Shown here: positions 47,867 through 56,320 of the stretch, piece by piece
Layout of the letters: each line of letters begins with the position of its first letter
Numbering within the stretch: the first letter of the stretch is position 1
DNA from: Paenibacillus soyae
GTDB taxonomy: Bacteria > Bacillota > Bacilli > Paenibacillales > Paenibacillaceae
Length of the DNA: 64,000 bases
Assembly (NCBI RefSeq): GCF_024623455.1
Contig: NZ_JANIPJ010000012.1
Coordinates: 62,001 to 126,000, forward strand
Direction: 5' to 3'
Translations under genes and position numbers: made by a program
The notes under the pieces: model-generated
What the model saw: the letters and a program-made list of their open reading frames with translations, nothing else
Told to the model about the DNA's origin: nothing
Databases searched by the model: none

Positions 47867-47989
47867 TTATCTTTTATAAAAGAAGGAAGTTACCCCTATA
47901 ACAGTCAGACCTCCAATCAACGGCAGTGCGCAGCACAAAGCGCATGCTCCTAATAATCCGAGACCAGTCAGCCAGCTCCCTTTTTTCAT
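47867..47989 (-). CDS. 40-residue Cys-rich membrane protein under MerR control
   Basis: MKKGSWLTGLGLLGACALCC then ALPLIGGLTVIGVTSFFYKR, with AAGGAGATG before the ATG. It is a single hydrophobic hairpin with a CxxCC motif, like tiny metal-binding or mercuric-transport helper proteins (MerE/MerF-like in size and Cys placement, but not clearly homologous). Its promoter has a MerR-type 19-bp spacer with a perfect palindrome, and the MerR gene with a Cys-rich tail is divergent. A metal-related role is inferred. Confidence 0.78.
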   Translation of the reverse strand: MKKGSWLTGLGLLGACALCCALPLIGGLTVIGVTSFFYKR

Positions 47990-48020
47990 GTACACCATCT
48001 CCTTATAAAGTTATAATGTA

Positions 48021-48051
48021 AGCATAAATCTTAAAGTTAACTTTAAGTCAA
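48021..48051 (-). promoter_or_regulatory. MerR promoter with perfect 18-bp palindrome
   Basis: On the minus strand TTGACT (48046-48051), 19-bp spacer, TATGCT (48021-48026). The palindrome CTTAAAGTTAACTTTAAG (48030-48047) fills the spacer. It drives the 40-residue protein and lies just upstream of the divergent MerR gene. Confidence 0.9.
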
Positions 48052-48063
48052 GGAGTTGTTTTG

Positions 48064-48459
48064 ATGGCAGGACTGAGCATTGGTCAACTCGCGACAAAGG
48101 CAAATTTGAACGCATCGACGCTTCGATATTATGAATCGATTGGGCTTCTACCCGCTCCAGAGCGCAAGAATGGTCAGCGCCGATATGACGAGGGGCTTTT
48201 AGATCGCATTCATTTTATTAAAATCGCGCAACAAACAGGATTTAGCATCCAGGAGATTACGATTTTGCTGGAAGGCTTTGAACCAGGCGATTCCTTATCG
48301 GAGCAATGGGAGCAGATGGCAAGGCAAAAACGCTCCGATCTCGAAGAGCGGAAAAAACAGCTGAATGCGATGATACAAATTCTAGACAGCGGCTTAAGCT
48401 GCAAATGCCTTACTTGGTCGGAATGTAAAGATAAAATAGAAAACGAGGGCTCGTGTTAG
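48064..48459 (+). CDS. MerR-family metal regulator with cysteine-rich tail
   Basis: 131 residues from ATG 48064, 8 nt after AAGGAG. HTH SIGQLATKANLNASTLRYYE then QRRYDEGLLDRIHFIKIAQQ, a long dimerisation helix, and a tail GLSCKCLTWSECKDKIENEG ending SC (four Cys), close to the metal loop of ZntR/MerR/PbrR regulators. Metal specificity is not readable. It faces the small CxxCC protein and overlaps or abuts the ACR3-like gene. Confidence 0.92.
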   Translation: MAGLSIGQLATKANLNASTLRYYESIGLLPAPERKNGQRRYDEGLLDRIHFIKIAQQTGFSIQEITILLEGFEPGDSLSEQWEQMARQKRSDLEERKKQLNAMIQILDSGLSCKCLTWSECKDKIENEGSC

Positions 48460-48473
48460 AGGAGAGTACGAAA

Positions 48474-49463
48474 ATGGTAACCCGGGAGAAGCTTGAACAA
48501 AATCAGATTTGGCTTTATATCGCGGTATTAGTGCTTGCGGCCGGGCTTGGCTTATTCATTCCTGAACGAATGACGGCATTCGATCACCCCATCCTTATCT
48601 CTGTCGTCGTCGCGTTTTTAATGTTCGGCATGTTTACCCAGATCCCATTTACCTCGATCAAGGAATCGCTGGGTAATCGACGTTTTATTGGAGCCATCCT
48701 AACCGCCAATTATGTAGCGGTACCGGTTGTCGTCTGGCTTTTATCTCAGCTGCTGCCTCAGCAATCTCCTGTTTTGCTCGGCGTTTATCTTGTTTTGCTG
48801 GCACCGTGCATCGATTATGTCATTGTTTTTACTCATCTAGGCCGCGGGAATGAAAAAGCGATGCTTTTATCGACGCCAATCCTTTTTGTGACGCAAATGA
48901 TTGTATTACCAGTTTATCTATGGCTGTTCATGGGCAAAAAAGCATCGGAGGTTGTGAATCCGGGTCCGTTTGTTGAAGCGTTTCTTATCATCATCGTCTT
49001 GCCGCTGTTGCTCGCTATAGGATTGCAATTGTTAGCCAGCAAAACAAAAAATCGCGGTCAACTGCTGCTAGATGGATCGGCATGGATCCCTGTCCCGCTT
49101 ATGGCTCTTACGCTTTTTGTCGTGGTATCCTCGCAAATAAGCAAGCTATCCGGCTACTGGGAGCTCCTTGTTAAGGTTATCCCGATCTATCTGGCATTCA
49201 TGTTCATCATGCCGCTCCTTACTCGATTCATCGTGCGCTGGTTTCGACTCGACGCGAGATCAGGACGAGCTGTTATTTTTAGCGCGGGAACCCGCAATTC
49301 TCTTGTGGTCCTCCCCCTTGCCCTAGCCTTGCCTGAAAATTGGAGCACCCTCGTAGCAGCCATTATCGTAACGCAAACCATTGTCGAGCTTGCAGGAGAA
49401 CTGATTTATGTTCGTTTTATTCCGAATGTAATTCTGCGTGACGTAGATGTGAGAGCGGAATAA
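48474..49463 (+). CDS. ACR3/BASS-family arsenite-type permease
   Basis: 329 residues from ATG 48474, with GAGGAG upstream; GTG 48453 overlaps the MerR stop. Ten membrane helices. It has the ACR3-like APCIDYVIVFTHLGRGNE (conserved Cys) and SAGTRNSLVVLPLALALPEN, and matches the arsenic-resistance branch of the bile-acid/Na+ symporter superfamily. It exports arsenite or a related oxyanion. Linkage to a MerR rather than ArsR regulator is less common. Confidence 0.85.
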   Translation: MVTREKLEQNQIWLYIAVLVLAAGLGLFIPERMTAFDHPILISVVVAFLMFGMFTQIPFTSIKESLGNRRFIGAILTANYVAVPVVVWLLSQLLPQQSPVLLGVYLVLLAPCIDYVIVFTHLGRGNEKAMLLSTPILFVTQMIVLPVYLWLFMGKKASEVVNPGPFVEAFLIIIVLPLLLAIGLQLLASKTKNRGQLLLDGSAWIPVPLMALTLFVVVSSQISKLSGYWELLVKVIPIYLAFMFIMPLLTRFIVRWFRLDARSGRAVIFSAGTRNSLVVLPLALALPENWSTLVAAIIVTQTIVELAGELIYVRFIPNVILRDVDVRAE

Positions 49464-49483
49464 GGAAAAAAGCGGTAAATGAA

Positions 49484-49511
49484 AGAGGCACACCTAGACC
49501 GGTGTGCCTCT
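49484..49511. terminator. Hairpin between the convergent permease and ADH genes
   Basis: AGAGGCACACC (49484-49494) pairs with GGTGTGCCTCT (49501-49511), 6-nt loop. Confidence 0.8.
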
Positions 49512-49533
49512 CCTATTTCGTCAGGCTAGAGCG

Positions 49534-50583
49534 TTATTCATTGTCCATTGTGCCGATGTCGATCACAAAACGATACCGGACATCCGAAGCGAGAACGCGC
49601 TCCCATGCTTCATCAATCCGATTGGCGGATATAACCTCGATCTCGGGAGCAATGTTGTGCTCCGCGCAAAAGTCCAGCATTTCCTGCGTTTCGCGTATTC
49701 CGCCGATCATCGAGCCGGCGAACGACCGACGGTGAGGAATCAGCGAAAATACCTGAACCGGCAATGGTTCAGCCGGCGCGCCGACATTGACCAAAGTTCC
49801 GTCAAGCGCCAGTAAGGAAAGGTAGGCATTAATGTCGATTTTTGCGCTCACTGTATTTACGATAAGATCGAACGAACCGGCCAGCTGTTTAAAGGTCTCC
49901 GGATCGCTTGTAGCGTAATAATGGTTTGCGCCAAGCCGCAATCCGTCCTCTTTCTTCGACAACGATTGCGATAAGACCGTCACTTCCGCCCCCATCGCAT
50001 GCGCGAGCTTTACGGCCATGTGGCCAAGTCCGCCTAACCCAACGACGGCTACTCTCTTGCCTGGAGCGGCTCCCCAATGGCGAAGCGGCGAGTATGTTGT
50101 AATGCCTGCGCATAAGAGCGGTGCGGCTTTGTCCAGCTCCATGCCATCCGGAATTCTGACGACGAAGTCTTCGGTCACGACGATATGCGTGGAATAGCCG
50201 CCTTGCGTATATTGCCCATATCGGTCGATGGCCCCGTAAGTTCCCGTATTGCCGCTAAGGCAATATTGCTCCTCTCCCTTATGGCAGTTCGGGCATTCCC
50301 CGCAGGAGTCGACCATGCAGCCTACCCCTACTCGATCGCCGATGGCATACTTCTTCACTTCGGAGCCAACCTGAGTCACAATCCCGGCGATCTCGTGGCC
50401 AGGCACGAGCGGATAGTTTACCGGTCCCCAATCGCCGCGAGCCGTGTGGATGTCGGAGTGGCAGATTCCGGCGTATTTAATCTCAATAAGAACATCGTGC
50501 GGCTGAAGGTCCCGGCGCTCTATGGTGGTCAGCTTGAACGGACCTTCCGGATGAAACACAGCTCTTGCATTAGCGGTAATCAT
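49534..50583 (-). CDS. Zinc-dependent alcohol dehydrogenase (YahK/CAD-like)
   Basis: 349 residues. Catalytic zinc ligands Cys ([16 protein letters not shown]), His-Glu (PGHEIAG) and Cys; structural zinc [24 protein letters not shown] Rossmann [20 protein letters not shown]. Matches NADPH-dependent aldehyde reductases of the cinnamyl-alcohol-dehydrogenase group. The divergent TetR gene and an inverted repeat between them point to aldehyde-responsive control. Confidence 0.93.
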   Translation of the reverse strand: MITANARAVFHPEGPFKLTTIERRDLQPHDVLIEIKYAGICHSDIHTARGDWGPVNYPLVPGHEIAGIVTQVGSEVKKYAIGDRVGVGCMVDSCGECPNCHKGEEQYCLSGNTGTYGAIDRYGQYTQGGYSTHIVVTEDFVVRIPDGMELDKAAPLLCAGITTYSPLRHWGAAPGKRVAVVGLGGLGHMAVKLAHAMGAEVTVLSQSLSKKEDGLRLGANHYYATSDPETFKQLAGSFDLIVNTVSAKIDINAYLSLLALDGTLVNVGAPAEPLPVQVFSLIPHRRSFAGSMIGGIRETQEMLDFCAEHNIAPEIEVISANRIDEAWERVLASDVRYRFVIDIGTMDNE

Positions 50584-50618
50584 ATTGAAAATCCTCCCAT
50601 TGCTTCATAATTGTCAAT

Positions 50619-50636
50619 AAACAAAAGCTATTGTTT
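50619..50636. promoter_or_regulatory. Candidate TetR operator
   Basis: AAACAA (50619-50624) - AAGCTA - TTGTTT (50631-50636) just upstream of the ADH start and divergent from the TetR gene. Confidence 0.5.
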
Positions 50637-50762
50637 AATCAACTCATGTCCATTATTATATGTAAAGCGGGACGGATTCAATGGTTAAAAAACCGCAAAT
50701 CGTTGATATATCAACAGAGTTCTTGAAAGTGTTCATTAACGTAGAAGGATTGGTGATTATTG

Positions 50763-51320
50763 ATGCCCAAGCTGGATCGGAGAATTCTCAAAACGCAAGA
50801 GTCCTTGAAAAAAGCGGTTATTGAATTGATGTCAGAAAAAAACTTCGATGACATTACCATTCAGGATATCGCGGACCGGGCAAACGTCAACCGCGGAACC
50901 ATCTATCTTCATTATCAGGACAAATACGATTTATTGGATAAATTGATTGAATCCTACTTCAATGAATTAGGAGAGATGGATAAGTGGGCCTGTGAGATGG
51001 ACTGGATTGACGCATTAGTCCCTTACTTTGAATATTTCGAACAAAATTATTTGTTCTTCTCTACCATGCTGGCAAGCAAAGATGCCAAAGGCGCCCCCTC
51101 CTCCTTCAGAACCCGGTTGCTTGCAACTTTTATGGAAGGATTCAAAGGCGAGATCGACAGGGAAAGCGGCAGAAATGAGGGTTTAAACGATGACGTCATG
51201 CTGCAATATGCGGGAACGGCATATGTAGGGGTTATCGAGTGGTGGATCAGGAACGGTATGCCGTATCCGCCGAAAATAATGGCCAAACAAGTCGGTACAT
51301 TGTTAGAAAGAAGCCTATAA
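50763..51320 (+). CDS. TetR/AcrR family transcriptional regulator
   Basis: 185 residues from ATG 50763. HTH LKKAVIELMSEKNFDDITIQ, then DIADRANVNRGTIYLHYQDK; ligand-binding C-terminus with YVGVIEWWIRNGMPYPPKIM near the end. It is 180 bp from the divergent ADH and is its likely repressor. Followed by a terminator shared with the pectate lyase. Confidence 0.92.
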   Translation: MPKLDRRILKTQESLKKAVIELMSEKNFDDITIQDIADRANVNRGTIYLHYQDKYDLLDKLIESYFNELGEMDKWACEMDWIDALVPYFEYFEQNYLFFSTMLASKDAKGAPSSFRTRLLATFMEGFKGEIDRESGRNEGLNDDVMLQYAGTAYVGVIEWWIRNGMPYPPKIMAKQVGTLLERSL

Positions 51321-51353
51321 CCGAAGATTGGTTGATTACTCAACAATGTTCCC

Positions 51354-51381
51354 AAAAAAAGAGCCGCGATATACGCGGCCC
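51354..51381 (-). terminator. Terminator shared by TetR and pectate lyase genes
   Basis: GCCGCG (51363-51368) pairs with CGCGGC (51374-51379). On the minus strand CTCTTTTTTTG follows. Confidence 0.8.
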
Positions 51382-51387
51382 TTCCAG

Positions 51388-54300
51388 TCACTCTAATCGG
51401 TTCTTCAACAATTCAGCGTAATGAGTCAGCATCCACCTAGCTTCTGCGGAAATCTGCCCTTCTTGCTCCTCGCTCAAGTTTAGCAGGAATTTGTCCAAGA
51501 AATGATTCGCTTGCTTGATTGCTCCCTTTTCGAGATGATGCTGAACCTGCTTGAGGTCATTGGTTAGTTTGGAAGCGGCCGGACCGGACAATTCGCCCGT
51601 TTCCTTATACTGGTTCAAATATTGCTCAAGCACGGGAACGAGTCCTGGCGTCGTTGTCACTCTTTCCGATGCTTCCGATTCGCCGGCGGCGTTCTGCGCT
51701 TTTATGAAGTAAGTGTAGGCTACGCCGGGTTCGGCCGTCCGATCATAGAAAGTATTCACCTTGGCCACGCCGACAAGCTCGACAACGCCGTTCGCTTCTC
51801 GATAGACGTTGACCCCGTTCGCCCCGCCGCCAGATGTCCAGATCAGTCCAACGAAGTCCTCGCCGATCAAGCCGACGACCAGATCCGTTGGCGAAGCGGG
51901 AACCGGCATCGCAATGTACAAACTCGATGTCTTCTCCGTCTCTCCCATCTCGTTGACTGCGCTTATTTGGTAGCTGTAACCCGCACTGTTTATACTGACG
52001 CTATCATCAACGTACATAGTTGAAGAAGCGGCGATCGTGTCGAGCAGAGCGTACGTGTCCTCGCCATCCGCTTGGCGGTAGATCCTATAGCTTTCCGCTC
52101 CGGATACGGGGTTCCACTGTATCGCGAAGGAAGAAGCGGATACCTCTCCAGCCGCTAGTCCCGTTGGCACCTCAGGCAAGCTCACAGGCTCCTTCGTCGT
52201 AACCTGGATCGGAGCGGATAGAACGGACTCGCCTCCGATTCCCGTTACTGATACCTTATAGGAATAGGCGGTTGCGGGAGTAACGTTATGATCCGTATAG
52301 GCCGCCGTCGCCGTCGTTCCTACTTTGGTAAATTCTCCATCTGTTCCGGTCGCCCGGAATACACTGTAGCTGATAGCATCTTCGACCGGCACCCATGCCA
52401 GCTCGACGGACAGACTCTTAGCTGCGGCTGCATGCAAACCCGTCGGCTCCGAAGGCACGGGATAAGACGAGTCGTAAGTGAAAACCTCAATCGCGCCTGA
52501 TAACGGAGTTTCCCCTCCTGTCCCGACGACCGATACCTTGTACGAGTACGCGACGCCTTTCTCTACGGTACGATCCATGTATGACGGCTGTGTCGTGGCT
52601 GCTATCGTTTTGAAATGAGGATCTTTGCTCGAGGAACGATAGACGAGATAAGCGTCCGCCCCTTCTACAGAAGACCAATTAAGCGATACTGTCGCGTCCG
52701 TTAACACCTCTCCCGCAAGCCCGTCAGGCGTGTTGGCAGGAGGAGCCGCATCCAAGCTTGCCGGCTTCAGGATGACATAATACGGACAACGCGATGTGTT
52801 ATTATTCGTTCCCATGACGACGTGAGAGCCTGCGGAATACCTCTTTTTGTACAGCTTATACGTCACCGGTTGACTATCGACGATCGTCTCTCCGGTATCT
52901 TCATAATGGGCCGTGAGCCATTCCGGTTCCGTCGTTATCCTGGAATCATAGGCCACATAGACATCGGCTTCGGCTGCCAAGTAGAAGGATAACAAGTCGC
53001 TGCTCGTCGCGCTTCTCGAGGCTACCGCTGAGCGAATCCATTCCATGCCTAGCAGCGGATCCGGCAAGCTCTCGAACCTGTAAATCTTACTTCCCGTCAT
53101 TCGGTCTCCGTAGACGATATCGCCAAGCTGCAGATTGCTTTGCACCGACCAATTGGCCATGTTCGCGCTGCCGTTGGCGCTATTATCGTTAATCACGACA
53201 TTTCTGACGAGCGTGCCATCCATGCTCGGCTTAGGCTCCGGAGCGGGCTCCGGCTCAGGCTCGATAGACGGCGGAGTAAACGGAGGTCCGTCCCAAGCGG
53301 GAGGCGTCGTCGGATAGCCGGCAGGGAAGCCTGGCGCCGCCAGCTCGTTCAAGTATTCCTCCAGGTTCGTATAGCCGTTCCCGTTCGAGTCGCCATTCCG
53401 ATCCTCCGGGTCGGCTGGGTTGAATCCATTCGCCTTCTCCCATTCGTCGGGCATGCCGTCCCGATCCTGATCGGCCGGCCCCGTCTCCCGCTTGAGCGGC
53501 GGGAAGCCGGCTACATCGTCCTCGTCTCCGATAATGACGCCGGTTTGATTCCGGACGCTGTTGATGACTCGTGTGTCCGCCATATCCCGCGTAAGCGATG
53601 AGCCCACATGGTCCAAAATATACGTGTACGCGAGCTCCGGCTGCTGCGTATGCACCAGAGGGTATTCGAACCGCTTCGGCATCACGACGCTCGGCCGCTC
53701 GGTCTCGATAATGCCCGTACCTGCGTCCACGCCGTCCAGCTCCCCGTTCTTGTTACTGTCGATCCGATTGTTCTCCAGATAGACCTGGTAATTCTCATTC
53801 CCTCGAACAACGGCATATTGGGGATCGGCCGAATTTCGTCCCGCAATAAAATAGTTGCCAACGACGTTTCCGTACCCTTTTGTCCCGGATTCGCCTCCTG
53901 CCACATAAGGGAAGTCGCCCCAGTTATATACGATGTTGTTTACAAAGTCGATCTGGCCCTTCGTCTTCGGGTTCCTATCGTTGTTGTGGGCGTAGAGATT
54001 GTGATGCATCGAGATCGTATTCATCTCGATCAATCCGCCCATGGAGTGCGTCAGCAGCCCTTCAGAAATGACGGACCATTGGACCGTGATGTTTTTGGAG
54101 GTAGGATTGTCGTAATCCTTGCTCTTGATGGACAACACCTCGTCCGTGCCCCAAGAGAACGTGGAATGGTCGATGATGATATTCTGGCAATTCTCGAAAT
54201 ACATCGTGTCGTCATTAAACGTCTGCCTGCCGATGCGGAAGCGCAAATAACGAATGACGATGTCGCTGGATTCAATAAATCGAATGTTATTGCCCCTGAT

Positions 54301-54645
54301 TGTGACGCCTTCTCCCGGCGCTGTCTGGCCGGCAATCGTAATATGAGATTTGTTCCTCGCCACGATCTGAGGAATCGTAATGTCGCCGGATATATCGAAC
54401 ACAATGGTTCGCGGAGTATCCCCGGCCGTCATGATGGCGTCATGGAACGTGCCTGGACCCGTTAACTCGTAGCTCGTGACATGGTACACTTCTCCTCCGC
54501 GGCCCCCTGCAGTTGCGTAGCCGAAGCCTTCCGCGCCCGGGAAGGCCGGCAGCCGGGAGTTGTCAGCCTGAACCGGAGCCGCTTGCAGCGGATACAAGGA
54601 AAAGGCGAGAACCAGAACTAAGATCATTGCCAAATAACGCTTCAT
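51388..54645 (-). CDS. Secreted pectate lyase-like protein with FN3 domains
   Basis: 1085 residues. Signal peptide (YLAMILVLVLAFSLYPLQAA). PL1-type beta-helix in about 28-380: FPGAEGFGYATAGGRGGEVY, VFDISGDITIPQIV, DDTMYFENCQNIIIDHSTFS, WGTDEVLSIK. A calcium-binding DxDxDGMPDEWE repeat lies near 405, a Pro/Glu linker near 475, and a beta-sandwich near 490-650. Four fibronectin type III domains occupy about 660-1010 and a helical FIVAR-like tail ends the protein. It cleaves pectin or a related uronan outside the cell. Confidence 0.88.
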   Translation of the reverse strand: MKRYLAMILVLVLAFSLYPLQAAPVQADNSRLPAFPGAEGFGYATAGGRGGEVYHVTSYELTGPGTFHDAIMTAGDTPRTIVFDISGDITIPQIVARNKSHITIAGQTAPGEGVTIRGNNIRFIESSDIVIRYLRFRIGRQTFNDDTMYFENCQNIIIDHSTFSWGTDEVLSIKSKDYDNPTSKNITVQWSVISEGLLTHSMGGLIEMNTISMHHNLYAHNNDRNPKTKGQIDFVNNIVYNWGDFPYVAGGESGTKGYGNVVGNYFIAGRNSADPQYAVVRGNENYQVYLENNRIDSNKNGELDGVDAGTGIIETERPSVVMPKRFEYPLVHTQQPELAYTYILDHVGSSLTRDMADTRVINSVRNQTGVIIGDEDDVAGFPPLKRETGPADQDRDGMPDEWEKANGFNPADPEDRNGDSNGNGYTNLEEYLNELAAPGFPAGYPTTPPAWDGPPFTPPSIEPEPEPAPEPKPSMDGTLVRNVVINDNSANGSANMANWSVQSNLQLGDIVYGDRMTGSKIYRFESLPDPLLGMEWIRSAVASRSATSSDLLSFYLAAEADVYVAYDSRITTEPEWLTAHYEDTGETIVDSQPVTYKLYKKRYSAGSHVVMGTNNNTSRCPYYVILKPASLDAAPPANTPDGLAGEVLTDATVSLNWSSVEGADAYLVYRSSSKDPHFKTIAATTQPSYMDRTVEKGVAYSYKVSVVGTGGETPLSGAIEVFTYDSSYPVPSEPTGLHAAAAKSLSVELAWVPVEDAISYSVFRATGTDGEFTKVGTTATAAYTDHNVTPATAYSYKVSVTGIGGESVLSAPIQVTTKEPVSLPEVPTGLAAGEVSASSFAIQWNPVSGAESYRIYRQADGEDTYALLDTIAASSTMYVDDSVSINSAGYSYQISAVNEMGETEKTSSLYIAMPVPASPTDLVVGLIGEDFVGLIWTSGGGANGVNVYREANGVVELVGVAKVNTFYDRTAEPGVAYTYFIKAQNAAGESEASERVTTTPGLVPVLEQYLNQYKETGELSGPAASKLTNDLKQVQHHLEKGAIKQANHFLDKFLLNLSEEQEGQISAEARWMLTHYAELLKNRLE

Positions 54646-54866
54646 TCGTTACCTCCTCAAAAGTCGAAATGGGTCCATCTATGAAGCCGCTCGAACGCGT
54701 CTGCTCCTCCTTTCCTCCCTTTGGCTTCTGCTTTCCAGTCCATTATAGGTAGCGCTTTCATAAACAAACAATCAATCGATCCGCCACTAGACGAACAATT
54801 CCCTTTGATAACGCTGCGTGTCGGATCTGTTTGTTCAGGAAAGGTTTGGTTGGTGGCTCGATCGAA

Positions 54867-54916
54867 AAAAAAGCGACATCCTGGACCGGATATTGAAGTC
54901 CTGGACTATCGCTTTT
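54867..54916 (-). terminator. Terminator of the VOC gene
   Basis: AAAAGCGACATCCTGGACC-type arm pairs with GTCCTGGACTATCGCTTTT, then eight T on the minus strand. Related to the hairpin at 47795. The interval 54646-54866 holds no gene. Confidence 0.8.
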
Positions 54917-54938
54917 ATATTTGAAATGGATGAATAAT

Positions 54939-55352
54939 TTACCAGCTGACTTTTCCAGCAGCATGTTTATAAAAAGGAGATTCTTTTTTCTCACAGTAAA
55001 AAGCGATTCGATTCCCGCTAGGATCCATTATAAACAGCTCATTCATGACACCATGATCATGGGTCTCGATAATCTCTATCCCTTTGCGCTCTAGGTGATT
55101 TCTTAATTCAACGAAATCATCCGTCTCAAAGTGATAATAGTTGTGGGGCTGATTATTTTGAACCGGGAACTCTAAAGGAACAAGCTTTTGAACTTGTATG
55201 AGTGCTAATAGCGTTTCACCTGACTTGAAGCTTAAGCTAGCACCCTCCCCCCAATCTTCAATTAATTGAAGGTCAAAACATTCTTTATACCAATCGATGC
55301 TTTTCTTTAAGTTTAAGACAGGTATGAATACGGCACCAACACGTAATTTCAT
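54939..55352 (-). CDS. VOC (glyoxalase-like) family protein
   Basis: 137 residues with GGAGG before the ATG. VFIPVLNLKKSIDWYKECFD, HNYYHFETDDFVELRNHLER and ELFIMDPSGNRIAFYCE show the paired beta-alpha-beta-beta-beta units. Candidate metal ligands are the His in NYYHFETDD and Glu in MNELFIMDP, as in metal-binding VOC enzymes. Substrate unknown. Its ribosome site overlaps the end of the phosphoesterase remnant. Confidence 0.85.
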   Translation of the reverse strand: MKLRVGAVFIPVLNLKKSIDWYKECFDLQLIEDWGEGASLSFKSGETLLALIQVQKLVPLEFPVQNNQPHNYYHFETDDFVELRNHLERKGIEIIETHDHGVMNELFIMDPSGNRIAFYCEKKESPFYKHAAGKVSW

Positions 55353-55356
55353 TCAA

Positions 55357-55557
55357 TTAATCCTCCATTTTGAAATTTTCTAACTCAATCATATCGTTAT
55401 AAATCAGACGCTGGTTATTCGCTAATTCAATATCTCGATGGAAATGACCGAAAAACCATTTTTTATAGTCCAGTCGATTTTGAATCGCTTGAAAAAAATG
55501 ATGCATGGCGTCACCCTCATAATTGTAATGGTGATTAATATTTAACCACCTTAAAGA
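55357..55557 (-). pseudogene. C-terminal remnant of a calcineurin-like phosphoesterase
   Basis: Without a start, the frame reads LRWLNINHHYNYEGDAMHHF then KKWFFGHFHRDIE and ends MIELENFKMED. The GHFHRD metal motif is the last conserved block of the metallophosphoesterase family. The N-terminal metal sites are gone. Confidence 0.8.
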
Positions 55558-55590
55558 TTACATCCCTCTCTCTTGTTGAATATCGCTAGT

Positions 55591-56055
55591 TTACTTATTG
55601 GAAATCCTTTGTATATAGGACCTTATCCAAATATAATAACCAATATCAACCAACGCGTATATAATGACATCAGTAATGTTTGTATTTTCAGTGTAAAACC
55701 ATCCACCTAAAATAAAGGAGTCAATTAACAAAAGGAATGTAAAAACAATTACAGATATAATGATTAGTCTTATGCTAATCGGTAGACTTAAACAAATAAA
55801 CCTGTCAATAAAATCAACGTTATCGCCATTGCTGTTGGCCTTATAACAGAAAATAATCCCTGCAGTGTGTACGAAAACCATTTCTAACGAACTAATAAAA
55901 TCATAAAGGTTCAAATCTGACCCAATATACTTACTAAATTCGAGGGTTAACACGTTTAATAAAAAAAAGACTATGAAGTATTTCATTTTTTGATATTGGG
56001 ATAATGTATTTCCTTCTAGTTCACGCGCTAAAGCCTTTACGTCCCAAAGATACAT
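55591..56055 (-). CDS. Membrane protein of unknown function
   Basis: 154 residues from ATG 56055 (MYLWDVKALARELEGNTLSQ) with GGAGG upstream. Three to four hydrophobic segments (YFIVFFLLNVLTLEFSKYIG, SSLEMVFVHTAGIIFCYKA, ISIRLIIISVIVFTFLLLID, IIYALVDIGYYIWIRSYIQ). AT-rich compared with SecA2 beside it. Family not recognised. 56056-56320 holds no gene. Confidence 0.65.
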   Translation of the reverse strand: MYLWDVKALARELEGNTLSQYQKMKYFIVFFLLNVLTLEFSKYIGSDLNLYDFISSLEMVFVHTAGIIFCYKANSNGDNVDFIDRFICLSLPISIRLIIISVIVFTFLLLIDSFILGGWFYTENTNITDVIIYALVDIGYYIWIRSYIQRISNK

Positions 56056-56320
56056 AACTGAACCTCCACTTGTTTTGGCTACACAACAAACTTCGCCCAA
56101 ATGATTACATTATTTTGTCGTATCGCTACAACTTTTAATCATCGCCGTTCAACGGAAGTGTTATAAGATCAGAAATATCTTGGGACGCCTATACATAGAA
56201 GACGGTTGCGCATCTCTTCCTAATACAAAAACGGACCACCGATTCGGCAGCCTCGTATTAGTTATGCGATCCACCCTCCTAATGAGTGGAGTATTGAAAT
56301 CGTTCGTTCGTTTCGCTGCA

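Noticed and set aside
53608..54465. Long plus-strand open frame (285 codons) inside the pectate lyase
   Set aside because: It is antisense to conserved beta-helix coding sequence and lacks a ribosome site; codon bias of the real gene explains it.
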